A stretch of 64,000 nt of DNA, taken from Diphasiastrum complanatum. Taxonomy: Eukaryota > Streptophyta > Lycopodiopsida > Lycopodiales > Lycopodiaceae. Positions 22,474 through 34,100 of the stretch are shown here, in pieces. The notes beneath the pieces were generated by a model. That model did no database searches, was not told the DNA's origin, and saw only the letters and a program-made list of their open reading frames with translations. The translations under genes and the position numbers were made by a program. Where the stretch lies: NCBI GenBank assembly GCA_029204225.1, contig CM055096.1, positions 33,067,115 to 33,131,114 on the forward strand. The letters are read 5' to 3'. Position 1 is the stretch's first letter. Each line of letters begins with the position of its first letter.

Positions 22474-23954
22474 GTGGAACTCAACTCCACTAATTATGCA
22501 TATTTTGTTTCACAGGAAGAGCCAAAGGATGTATATGAAGCATTCAACTCAAAAGAATGGTTTCTAGCCATGAAGGAGGAATATGATGCATTGATTTCCA
22601 ACAAGACATGGGAGCTTGTGGATCTTCCATCCAACAAGAACACTATTGGTTACAAATGGATTTTTTGAGTCAAATATAATCAAGCTGGCACAATCAATAA
22701 GTACAAGGCAAGACTTTGTGCAAAGGGCTTTGCTCAAGTTCAATGGACTTGATTATGAGGAGACTTTTGCTCCAGTTGCATCAATTAGAATCATCATTTC
22801 TATTGCTTGTTTTTTCAAATGGAAAGTTTTTCAACTACATGTCTCAAATGCTTTTTTAAATGAATATCTAGAAGAAGAAATTTATATGGAATAACCTCTT
22901 GGGTTCATCCAAGACTTGCTCTTCAAAAGTCTGTATGGACTAAAGCAAGCACCAAGATTGTGGTATTCTCGACTTAACAATTTCCTTATCTCACTAGGAT
23001 TCAATCTTAGTAACTATGATCCTTCCTTGTATGTCAAGTTCTATGATAGTGATATTGTCATTCTAATTTATGTTGATGATATTATCCTAACAGGAAGGTA
23101 TCAATTTAGTTGAAGAAACCAAAATTGCACTTGGAAGAGAATTCAAGATGCAAGATCTTGGAAAAATTCATTACATCTTAAGATTAGAGATTGACTTCCA
23201 CAATGAGAAAGCTTTTGTTTGTCAATCCAAGTATGCTCTTTCAATGTTGAAAAAGTTTAATATGCTAGATTGTAAGAGTATTGATACTCCTATGGAGCAA
23301 ATTGTAAAAGACCCTAACAAAGGTGATGAAAGATCCTTCGTGGACATCACTCTTTTTAGGAGTCTTATAGGCTCCTTAATTTGGCTCACCATAACTAGGC
23401 CCAATTTAAGTTTTAGTGTTCATAAGTTGAGCCAAGCTATGCAAAAGTATACTATTCATCATTGGAAAATGGCCAAAAGGGTACTCAAGTACATATCTTC
23501 AACCTATGATTATGGTTTGTTATACAAAAGTGAAGATTTTTCTATTGTTGGCTATTCTGACTCGGATTTTGCTAGTGATAAAGTAGATCAGAAATCTACA
23601 AGTGCATATGTCATATACCTTGGAGGAGATTTAATATCTTGGCTTTCCAAAAAGCAAGATACCATATCACTCTCATCTTGTGAAGCTGAATATAAGGCAC
23701 TTACGACTACAACAAAAGAAGTGCGTTGGATCAAGAGGTTGCTTTTGGAGCTAAAGACTATAAAGGAAGATGATCTACCATTGATTGTGTGTGACAATAT
23801 TTCAGCACAAGCCCTTTCCAACAATCTAATATTTCATGCAAGGAGCAAACACATCGAAGTTGCACATCACTTCGTGAGAGAGAAGCTCATTGGAGGGGAA
23901 ATCAGCACATCGACACATCATCTTGTATTGTATATTTGCTTACCAAACCTTTGA
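22474..23954 (+). pseudogene. Copia-II reverse transcriptase and RNase H
   Basis: RT: WFLAMKEEYDALISNKTWEL, then CAKGFAQV, YEETFAPVA, FQLHVSNAFLNEYLEEEIYME, SLYGLKQAPRLWY and the active site YVDDIIL (about 23070). RNase H: VGYSDSDFASD, then SLSSCEAEYKALTTT and VCDNISAQALSNN (23540-23830). Stops at 22666 (TGA) and 22892 (TAA), and frame changes near 22740 and 23095, kill the ORF. The end wording after 23940 (TKPLSK, then GVIPRSMF) is the usual copia C terminus. Confidence 0.9.
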
Positions 23955-24036
23955 GCAAAAATTCCTTCATCATAGAGCCAATCTTGGAGTAATTCCAAGA
24001 TCCATGTTCAAGTCAACATAGATTAATTTTTAGGAG

Positions 24037-24750
24037 TGTTGAAAAATGAAAAATTATCTATCTTGACTTTAGGCTTTGGAAAAGTTTCATATTGTAAATG
24101 CCAAATTTGGCCTAGAAGAAACTCGAGCTACATGGTTTCTTGAGACTAGTTGGTCATATACAACATGCATATAGAATGTAGACATGGAAATGCCAATTAT
24201 GGGCTTGTAGAAACTCGTGGCACATCACATGCAATGATTGTAAGTGTTCCATAGTGACATGCAAGGCATGCACAAAGTGAATTGGACACATGCATGGTGA
24301 TTTGGACAATTCTAGTTTAGAATTTGACACTTGGTAAAAGTAGGTAGAAATGCATTTATGTAAAGTGACAAATGTCACTAGTTTGCTAGTTTTCACTTTT
24401 AGATGTGGATGAAAGTAGGAGAGAGATGGTTTTACCTCGAGCTACTCCAATCTCCATAAATATGTGTAGGCTCTCTCATAACTTTTGATGAAGAACCAAG
24501 CTTTGAAGCTATTCCATGTCAATTTGGATCTATACTATTGTTTGCTTGAATTTTGCTCTCTCTTTCTCTCTCTAACTCGAGTAGAGGATTATGCTAATGC
24601 ATTAAATTCTTGTACTTCTTCTCTTTTGATTTTCAATGCAATCATTCTTTGATTATTAGCATGCTAGATTGTGCTTTGGCCATAACTTCTTGTACTAGAT
24701 CTTGATAGTCAATCTAAAATCAATTTATGTGCTAAACACAAAGCTTAACA
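24037..24750 (+). mobile_element. 3' LTR of Copia-II
   Basis: Starts TGTTGAAAAATG right after the purine-rich TTTTTAGGAG and ends CTTAACA, giving TGTT..AACA inverted ends and a length of 714 bp. Follows the RNase H domain by about 80 bp. An AATCT/TATGTG region at 24460 resembles a promoter/R segment. No second copy lies in the window, so the 5' LTR is absent. Confidence 0.75.
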
Positions 24751-24829
24751 AGATCATTCACACTTGAGGATCATTTTCCACACGTGTGAACTTGCTAGAA
24801 TTTTATCAGATCTAAGTGGTTGTGATTCT

Positions 24830-25460
24830 CTTTTGACATGTTCTTCAAGTCCAATATCAAGTGAAGGTGACAAAGATTCATGGTGGATTGATAGTGGAGC
24901 TAGTTCACACATGACTAGTCACAAGGAGTTATTTACTTATTTGGCCACTTATGATGGAGCCAAGAAAGTGATACACATGGCCAATGGTGGTAAGTGTGTG
25001 ATTGAAGGTATTGGTTCAATTCCTATTTGTCTTTCTACTAAGAGGAAAGCAAGACTTGATGGTGTTCTTTACATTCCTTCACTTTCAAAGAATTTGTTAA
25101 GTGTTGGTCAAATGATAGAGAAAGGATACATGATAAAGATTGGTGGTGATGCTTGTTTCATTACAAAGAAAAAAATCCTGGTTGCTAGGGGCAATAGACA
25201 AGGTAGACTTTTCAAGCTTGTTGTTATGGCTAACAAAAAATATGGAATGGAAAAGGAGATTGGTCTCAACTTTCCAAGGTTCTCTTTTAGCATCAATAAG
25301 ATTCGTGGATCTTATGCAAAGTCTAACAAGCTTACTTATGCTAGATATAGGTCAAGATCTAATATGCTTCTTGGAGATGTTCATCTTTGTGCTGACTTGG
25401 CTAGTTATGAGGATAATGAAGATTCTTCATGGCAAGTGCAAGCATGCAAAAGGTAAGGAA
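24830..25460 (+). pseudogene. copia protease / pre-integrase region of CN element copy B
   Basis: Same order as at 17.7-18.3 kb, here on the + strand: DSWWIDSGASSHMTSHKELF (DSGAS intact), MANGGKCVIEGIGSIPI, LSVGQMIEKGYM and ARGNRQGRLFKL. Homology with copy A starts at TTGACATGTTCTTCAAG (about 24834). The frame is open from 24764 to 25456 and then shifts. Confidence 0.8.
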
Positions 25461-27298
25461 CAAGCTAACTTCCTTGAAAAAGGTTGGTGCTGATGATTTC
25501 TTTGATCATATGAAAAAAGATGTTGCTAAGTACATGCATGAAGGAGATGGTTATTCTACATTTTTTTGTCATGAGTCCAAGAAAGTCAAAGTTTGCAGCA
25601 AGTGGAGTCACATGTCTTCATAAAGAGAGTAGATCATGAGATAGTCACAAGTCAAGAAGAAGAGAATATGTGAAGAGTTCAAAGTAGGATGTACTTTGAA
25701 TGATGTCATTGTGAATGATAGTGAGGAAGAATCATTATCATATGAGTCATTACCTAAAACATTGAGTAGAAGTTCTTGTTTGAAAAAAGAGAGGACTTTA
25801 ATCATCCTTATGTTGAAGTTACTAATAATTTTTTCATGGCTTCTAATGTTTTTGAGGTTTATACTTCTTATGATGCAATCATTAAGAGGGAGTCTTATGA
25901 AGGAAAGAGCAATGGAATATGAAGGAAAGAGCAATGGAAGATTGGTTCTTGGGAAGATCCAAGGCATGGATCTCACATCTCTTCATCAACTCAAAGGATT
26001 CTATGATTGTGAATTGATCACTCATGATCAAGATGGCAAAAGGTTGGTTGGAGAAGACTACATGGAGCAAATCGAGAGACAATTTTTTCAAGGCAAGGGA
26101 GATCTCATTGGTGAGCTTATTGAGGTTTGTTATGGACTCAAGAGGGCTAAATTTATTAGGTTTCATACTTATCTTCACCTATTCCACTTCATGTTGGATG
26201 GAAAGTTTGGAATCTATCTTTTGATTTATGATGGTGACATTGTTTTCACTAATCTTTGTGGAAATTCGAGATCAAGCATTGATGAGATCTTGTTGGATCT
26301 AGATCATACGTTTGAGAGAGAGTATTTCCAGAGCTTCAGTTCTAAAGATATTCATATCCTTGATATCTTTGATGTTCAAGAGAAAGGTAAGCAAGTGGAA
26401 GTGACACACTTTGCTTTACTCACATGTTTTGGAGAAACTTCTTGTGTAGATGATGCTATGCAAGTGGATAATGGTTCTCATGATGGAAAAGAAAATAATG
26501 GATATGGAAAAGAGGTCTTAGTCAATGGATTTGATGGTCAAGTGGAAGATCAAGAGGTGATCTCAAAGGGCTTCAACAACGCAAAAGGGAACGTGGCAAT
26601 TTGGAGCTAGTCAAGAGCATCAAAGGAGGGTCATTTGGCAAAGATGTTTTGGATCTATTTTTGCAAGCGTATGAAGACTCAAGTAAGGTCAAAAGAATAG
26701 CAAGGAAGTGTTTTTCAAGTTTACTTGTTCTATCTCATGTTTGAGCAATTTTATGTGGATGTGTGCAAATTGTCAAGATATGGTAAACTACATTGGTTTG
26801 CATCATTTTAATGTTGGAGTTGTACTAGAATTTTTGACTGATTTTGCTGATGGAAATGAAGCTAATGGAGGTTCATTATATCACTCATTCATGGCCAAGT
26901 CATCAAGTGTTGATAATATCTTGTGGCAAGATGACAATGGAGGCTCATTCATGGAGTTTTATGGTGGAGACATATCAAGAAAGAACAAACTTCGAGGAGA
27001 CAAGCAAGCAAATGGTCATTACTCACCTTTATTATTTGGTTGTTGTAATTTTCTAGAGAGTTCAAAGTTTGAAACATGGAGGAATCATTTCATTTACATT
27101 CTATTTGGTTTTTCATGTTCTAGTCACATCTTGACATGTAAAATTGATGTAAAAAATAGTGAAACATCCAAAGTGGACACTATTCTCTATATCAATTATG
27201 GAAACTACTTTAGAACATTAGAACGGAGGTCTATGCTCAGGATGGAGATCATTCTAAAGTTGGATCAAAGTAGTATGGCTAAAACTATGCCAAAACTA
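25461..27298 (+). pseudogene. CN-element unknown ORF, copy B
   Basis: Counterpart of the 499-residue ORF on the other strand. The frame is open from 25696 to 26610 (304 codons), covering the conserved part: GKSNGRLVLGKIQGMDLTSL, then ERQFFQGKGDLIGELIEVCY, FHFMLDGKFGIYLLIYDG and SSIDEILLDLDHTFEREYF. The hydrophobic stretch is altered by a frame change near 25830, and a short tandem duplication of GAAGGAAAGAGCAATGGAA lies at 25900-25938. Copy B continues about 350 bp further than copy A, through 26844-27298 with no recognised domain, to a polypurine tract. Confidence 0.6.
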
Positions 27299-27311
27299 GT
27301 TGAAGAGAGAG
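27299..27311 (+). other. polypurine tract of CN element copy B
   Basis: GTTGAAGAGAGAG directly before TGTGAGAAATATC. The same pair of signals is seen inverted at 11850-11865. Confidence 0.6.
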
Positions 27312-27598
27312 TGTGAGAAATATCAACTAGTTTAGTCATGACTAGTTTAGTCAAGTTTAGTCATATTTTGGTTAATTGTCAATATTAGGCCAATATGCAT
27401 TTTAGACTTAGAGATACACTTTATGAAAGTTATTTTAGTCAAAGTTCATTTGAATTACGACTTTGGAAAGTGGGAGAAAGTTAAGTCGATTTTGGACACA
27501 TTCAGATTTGAATGTTAGATGCATTGAATCTAGTCATATTGTTGATAGGGTTCATGTTATGGAGGGAAACCAAGATTCATTAATGAGACATGGATCTG

Positions 27599-27606
27599 TT
27601 ATAAAA
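27599..27606 (+). promoter_or_regulatory. TATA box, LTR promoter upstream of LAMP1-like gene
   Basis: TTATAAAA followed at 27633 by a CT tract, a common plant core-promoter layout. It lies 553 bp upstream of the carboxypeptidase start codon on the same strand. It most likely belongs to the LTR; whether it drives the gene is not shown. Confidence 0.4.
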
Positions 27607-27630
27607 GGATGTAAACTCGTGGGAAGAGAT

Positions 27631-27632
<2 letters not shown>

Positions 27633-27669
<37 letters not shown>
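27633..27669. repeat. (CT)n microsatellite in LTR
   Basis: About 18 uninterrupted CT units just downstream of the LTR TATA box. Confidence 0.95.
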
Positions 27670-27675
<6 letters not shown>

Positions 27676-27700
27676 AGGTTGAGCCATAATTGAGCAATCG

Positions 27701-28159
27701 TTGAATTGGGTGTAAAGATTAATGGAAAGATTTTTTTCAAGCTTAAATGATGGCGAGGAACACCTCTTTTTATGGCTGAAATTTACTTAGTGTCAGACTG
27801 CCATGTGGCAATTTTTCATTGGTCCAAAAAAACCCACACTGCTGATTATGCTTTGTAAATGGCATGTGAAAAAGTCAAAGACTCCATTTCGCAAACTTTT
27901 TTGAAAATCCTTATTGGGCAAAATGGCCTGTGCCTGGCTCCTTCCATAATACATAATTTCTTGAGGAAGGGCAACTTTTGCAAGATTCAAGAGTGTCAAG
28001 GAATCGTTAGAGCAAGTCCTATGCAGAATAGATAAACTCTCCAAAAGTTGTGGCAAGGAGAGTAGAATCTGACCCTGGCACGTTCCCATGCTATCTATAA
28101 TGCTCCTCAATAAGAAAAGAAGGAGAAAAAATTCATGATTAATCTAGAGCTTCTGGCAA
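27701..28159 (+). promoter_or_regulatory. upstream region / 5' UTR of LAMP1-like gene
   Basis: About 460 bp between the LTR and the start codon. No clear TATA box close to the ATG. Contains an A/G-rich stretch (28111-28130) typical of plant leaders. No coding content. Confidence 0.35.
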
Positions 28160-31100
28160 ATGGATAATCAAGCTTGCATAATGGATCATTCAGATCGAGA
28201 GCGTTCGCTTCTTTCTCATCCCCGCATTAGACAGGAAAATTTCAGCGGTGATAATGTCAATCGAACTATGAAACATGTCGAAGTATCCTCATTCCGGCAT
28301 AGTTTCCTGGTGAGCTTGTGGAAATCATATGCCGGTTTGATAAATTCTTCTTTGAATCGCGTATCACTCATCTTGGTAGCGCTATTGGTTTCGAGCTGTG
28401 TCTATGTGCTACATCGTCATGATATGTTTTGGAGTTCGACAAATCTAAGCCATGGAAATTATAGGCACTTTCATAACCGCTTCCTGGAATGGGGATGCAA
28501 CGAAAGCATTAGCAAACATCTTCGAGAATTGACACGCGAGCCTCATGTGGCTGGGACAACTGAGGATTTCGTCACTGCAAGCTACGTCCATTCCGTTTTT
28601 GAAAGTTATGGCCTCACAGCACATTATGCAGATTACAACGTCCTCCTCACATATCCTCTTAACCGCTCACTCTCTCTCACTCTAACAAATGGCACGACCT
28701 TCAACTTCTCACTGACAGAAGAACCTGTAGAAGGGGATCCATATAGCCACAATCCACGCGCTATTCCAACATTTCTTGCATACTCTCCCTCTGGAGAGAT
28801 CACTGCGGAGGTTGTGTATGCAAACTATGGAAGAGATGAAGATTTCAAAAAGCTGAAAGAGTTGGGAATTCTTGTTGCAGGGGCTGTGGTGATAGCAAGA
28901 TATGGAGCAATTTTCCGAGGGGATATTGTCGACAATGCTGAGGCAGCAGGAGCAGTCGGGGTGCTAATCTACAGCGATCCCTGGGATTATGGAGGTAATA
29001 GAACCGAAAGCTTCTATCCTTATTCAAAGTGGCTGCCACCAACTGGTGTTCAAAGAGGATCCCTCAGGCACGATAAGGGCGATCCTCTTACACCAGGCTG
29101 GCCAAGCACAGCAACTGCCGAAAGGCTCGACATATCCGATCCGGCTCTGGGACTTCCGAAAATTCCAAGTCTGCCAATCTCCGCTCAGGACGCGCTGCCC
29201 ATACTGTCTACAATTGGAGGGCCTGTGGCTCCCCTCAGCTGGCACGGTGCTCTTGATTTGCCTGCATACCGCCTTGGACGAGGTCCTGGAGAGCTTCATC
29301 TAACTTATCACGTAAGTAGGTTTTCCTTCCTTTACTGTCAAGGAAATTGAACAATGCATGCAAAATCTAGATGTAGATGACTAGACTGGCGGTTGCATAC
29401 TGTGTACTGTGTAAGCATTTGACAAAGGAGATTTTAATCCTCTAACGCCTCCTGATTCTGAGAGTTACAAATAACCTACAAATGAGATCAGACTAGGTCC
29501 CTTTCCATGATAGGGATTACCTTGGATTGTTAACGCTATTTTTTATGAACCAGTGTGCAATCCATACAATGATTAAGAAATTGAAATGTATGACTGTATG
29601 TGCCTCAATTGTGCTACAAATTTTAGATGATGGTCAACTTGGTCAGCGGGTAGTTTTGGGGTAGTCTTTGTTGTGGCATGCAGACAAGCTGCAAGCTGCA
29701 GAAGACAAATTTGAGCAATGAAAGATCAATACTGGGTTAATCAGATAATCGAGAGAGCCTCATAGAGGCTCAAGAGTGAAGCTTGAAGTTCAAGTTAGCC
29801 GGTCAAGGTTTAAGCTTGGGTCAATTCTTTTCCTGGACAGCTTTGGTAAGACCCAACTTTTGCTAAGAAGGAAGCCACTTTGATTGATGCATCATTATGG
29901 AGTGGAGTACCCGGTAAGGTTGGTGTGTACAACAAGAAGGGAGATATTGTTGTGCTGATTTCTAACTATTTATCATAACTATAAAGATGCAAAAAACATA
30001 TGGTGATCCCAATTATACCAATAGGTGATTCAAATGACTGCAAAGAGTCCTTTAATATGTGATCAAAAGTATCTAACCTTTCATTAGCTCATAATGATAG
30101 ACATACTTGATAAGCGACAATACAAAAAATTGACATCAACTCAATCCAAAACTTGAATATCATTATGGTGTTCCGATCCATGAGGATGAAGTGTGGTACA
30201 CTATGTATGCGAAATAATGCGTGCACATTGAGCTGCTGTGATGGTTGCAGAACATGAATGACATGAGCCCAAAATCAAGTTAGTTTCATTCTCCCTCTAA
30301 GTTTACGAGGAAGGCTCTTGATAAGTTCCCTGGAGATGTCTATCCATGGGGTATGGCCAACAAAAGGTAGAGTAACGAAGTAACTGAAGTACCTCCTTTC
30401 TCATACTATGCCAATAGAATTGGTATCTTAGGCAAGTAAAGGATTGTTGGAATCCATAGTTAGGAGTAGAGGAAGTGAACTAGGACTTCATAAGGCTTGC
30501 TTGCTTGTCAATTCCTTGATGAGATGATGATGGTGACTATGAGATTTGGCGTAATTATTTGTAGGGTTTTGTCATTTGAGCATGCATCTAAGAGGTTGTT
30601 CAACCAATCAAGAGTAGTGATGGTGATTAAAGTATGGCGGGTAGTTGAGACGAGACATCAAGTGTGGCATTACTTTCTCTAGGTTTATATTTGATACTAA
30701 AATGAAATGTCTAAATGATCTACAACCATTTGAATTGACTAAGGTCTCTTTGATGTGAAGGTAGTAGAGAGAGCATTGGTTAGTGTAAAGATCAAAGTGG
30801 ACACAATATAGGAAGTGTCTCCACTTTTTAAAGGCATATATACTATTAAGGATGACACCAATTCCAATAGAAGTTGCATAAGTTGTGACAATAAAACTTC
30901 TATCAAATTCTAGTAGACACAAAATAGGAATAGTAGTAGCTCACTAAATTTTGAAATTTTAAAAGATGCTTGGAATTGAGAAATTGAAAGCAAGTCTATT
31001 GCTGTAGTGACGTTGTGAGAGGAGATGTAGCATGGCCAAATGCAAAAATTTCTAGAAGTGGGATGGTTAATTCAAGGAACATTTTTATAAGTGGAAGTAG

Positions 31101-34100
31101 GCCATGACAAAATGGATTTGTTGGCTTTGGATGGGACTAAGAAAAACAATGCTATTAGAAATAAGGAAATTCGTGAGTCAATAATCGTAATAGAACTCTT
31201 TAAGCAATTGGAATAGAGTTGGTGCACACATGAGCTTAAGAGTTGACTTAGGGTGGATGAGAGGATCACTTAAGGTAGTAGCATAAACAAGGATGTCATC
31301 AAAATAGACTAGAATGCATTTGCCTAATAACGGATTGAGGACATTGTTCATATCATTGTAAAAGGTGGGAAGAACATTTGTGACTCCGAAAGAAACTACA
31401 AGGAACTCATATAGGTCCGATGAGGTGCAAAATGTTGCCTTATACGCATCTCCTAGATGTATGATGGCTATTTGAGGTTGATGTTTGGTAGACATGGTGA
31501 CCTTCCCCAACTCATCAATAATCAATGCATAACTGCTTACTACCATCTTTTTTGTCAACAAGTAAAATTGGAACTCCAAATGGACTTTGACTAGGAGCTA
31601 TCAAATCCTTCTGTAATTGCTATGCTTGACTCTCAATCTCCTCTTGGTCATAAAGGGCACGTGATTCATAGTGCTTTAAAGATTGGAATTGTGCATGGAA
31701 ATAGGTCAGCATGGTGATTCACAACTGTGAAAAATAGCCTATTTTGGCAAATCTAGCCATGTAGAACTTTGTAAATATTGTGTTTAATTGGGTTTCACAC
31801 ATGGAAGGCCAAGATGACACGTGGCAACCCACTCCTAATGTAGGTTAGGTCAAGTCAAGAGAGTTGGTCGTGTCTATTTGGTGGTCATCCCTACTTTATA
31901 GGACCTACACCTAAGTTTAAGGTGAAAATTTGACCAACTAGCTTCTTGCCAAGCATAACTCTAGGCTAGGGTTTCATTTTAGGGCAAGAAGAGTGAGTTA
32001 ACTTCCTTATTACATGCTGGAAATCCACCTAACTTCAAGAAGGAAGTCGAATTCGCTATGTATTCCAAGCTCTCATAGTGAGAAGATAGAAAATTTTTGG
32101 AGCTCATTGGCAATCTCAAGCTACTTCACTATGTACATTGAGTTTTTGTGATCCAAATGCAACCAAATCAATTTCTACTTGTTTCTCAGCTTGAAGGCCG
32201 TACTACAGCCTGTAGCACACACATGTGCTTGAAAAATTGCTTCCCGAAGATGAACTCACAAATGCCTATAGGAAAACACTAACTTTGTATATCCAATATA
32301 AACTCTAGAAGTGAAGTAAACCAATTTATTGTAAGGACAATATCATACCTTTTTGTGGGTATAGTGCATAAATGTGCTTACCTTTTGAGCTCTCGAATCT
32401 GGTAGTGTATTCCCCATAACATTTGGGTATTCTAGAAAAATATGCAAGTGCACATTTAAGGTATGGGGTGCATCCCTAGGTATAACTTGAAGTACAATAC
32501 ATCTACTAATGAATGATTGTTGTGATCATATACAATCTTTTAACTGAATGTGATGTTGTTCTCCTGAGTGAACCCATGTGACATTATCTAACTAAGCAAG
32601 AAACTCTATAGTATCCATAGATGGATCATTTGTGGATCCTTTATAGTGCAAAGATATAATTTTACATCATCCTCATCATGTGCATTATGTGAATGTATGG
32701 TTGGGCAACTGTATTGTTAGGAAGATCTAGGATGAGATGCCAGCCAACTGCAACTAGCGGTAGCCATAGCAGGATAGTAGAAGCAATTAAAAAAAAGAAA
32801 TTTAAGCAGAAGTTAAAGACATGGCCACAAAAGCAACATTATATCCAAGTGGATCTCTCGATCTAGCTTGTGTAACACAAAATAATCTCCTCAGTCTAAA
32901 GGTCATGAAATAAGTAAGAAAGCTCCAAGATCTCTCACAATATTTGTAAATAATATACACTCTATCGTAAACTACAAATAAGACTCCATATTGTGTAAGC
33001 AAATGAGGATTTATCATAGCCTCCCCAATAGCCTGATGTAGTGTTACTTAGCTAGTAACACAAGGTTGAGTCTCATCTTGTAAATATGTCCTTTACAAGT
33101 AGAAGCTTTGCCTTCAAGATGGATGATCACTTGTATCTTATAATCATCACTTACATCCTAAAGCTAGTTTGTTAACTGGTTTCCTAATTTGTTCCCATAC
33201 GGGGAACTGATGTCCATAGAAAGATGCACTTTACTATAAGAATTGTAGTCAAGACATGTTAGGGAGCCTTCAACACGGGTAATAGGATATGGCTGAACAT
33301 CATGAGATGAAGTAGAGATAAATCTCATAACAAGTGTAGACGATGTAGGTAGTGGTGATTGTTGTGGAAATTTTTGTGCAATTGTAGGTCTTGAAAGAGC
33401 TTGAACAACCTAAGTAAGCTGTTGTACAATTTTTTGTAAGGGAATATGCTTGTTGTTCTAGCATCAATGTAGCAAGTTTCACCTGAATGTTCATTTAGGT
33501 TTTTCCTCTAACTCGTGGTCCTTGCTTCTATGAATGCTTCTGTTGTTCTCTTGAGGGCTTCACATGCATAGATTAAGTCTTCACTTCAATCATTAATATA
33601 GTTACTGTTGCTTTTTCATCACAGTTTTGGTCTTCATGACTCTGGGTATACCTTGAGCATACTTCTATTTGGTATTCATGGGCTATACTGGTGACTTGGA
33701 ATATTATGTGGTATTTATGGTCCAAATGGCTATCTTGGGCCATACACAAAAAAGTATGTTCTCACACTAAGAGAAACTTTTAAAACCTCTTTCCAAAATG
33801 CACATTGTTGTTTTTAAGCTTTTTATTGGGGGGGTCATCGGCCCCACCCCCATTGTGTTTTTTCACAAAAATATTTTTGAGTCTCAAGCTTTGATTGGCA
33901 CGAATTATAATCCATATCATTTATTATGAAGTTCACATGAACATAGTAATGCCTATAATGTCTAATTTGTCTAATTCTCATCTTCTTAGATGGCTATTTG
34001 TTCAATAATATAGTTGATACTTGATCCACTCATAGAATCACTACACACTTACGAGCAAACTACTCAATTTTGATATGTTTCAGTCCAAATGGAGATGTAA

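Larger units (their letters stand above)
27312..27700 (+). mobile_element. 3' LTR of CN element copy B (right end uncertain)
   Basis: Begins TGTGAGAAATATCAACTAG. The first 220 bp match 12470-12690 on the opposite strand. Contains TTATAAAA at 27599-27606 and a CT tract 27 bp later. The right end is not defined; the sequence passes into the upstream region of the carboxypeptidase gene. Confidence 0.6.

Noticed and set aside
30497..30922. Small ORFs in intron 1 left of the gypsy RT fragment
   Set aside because: No match to gypsy domains or host proteins; likely chance frames.
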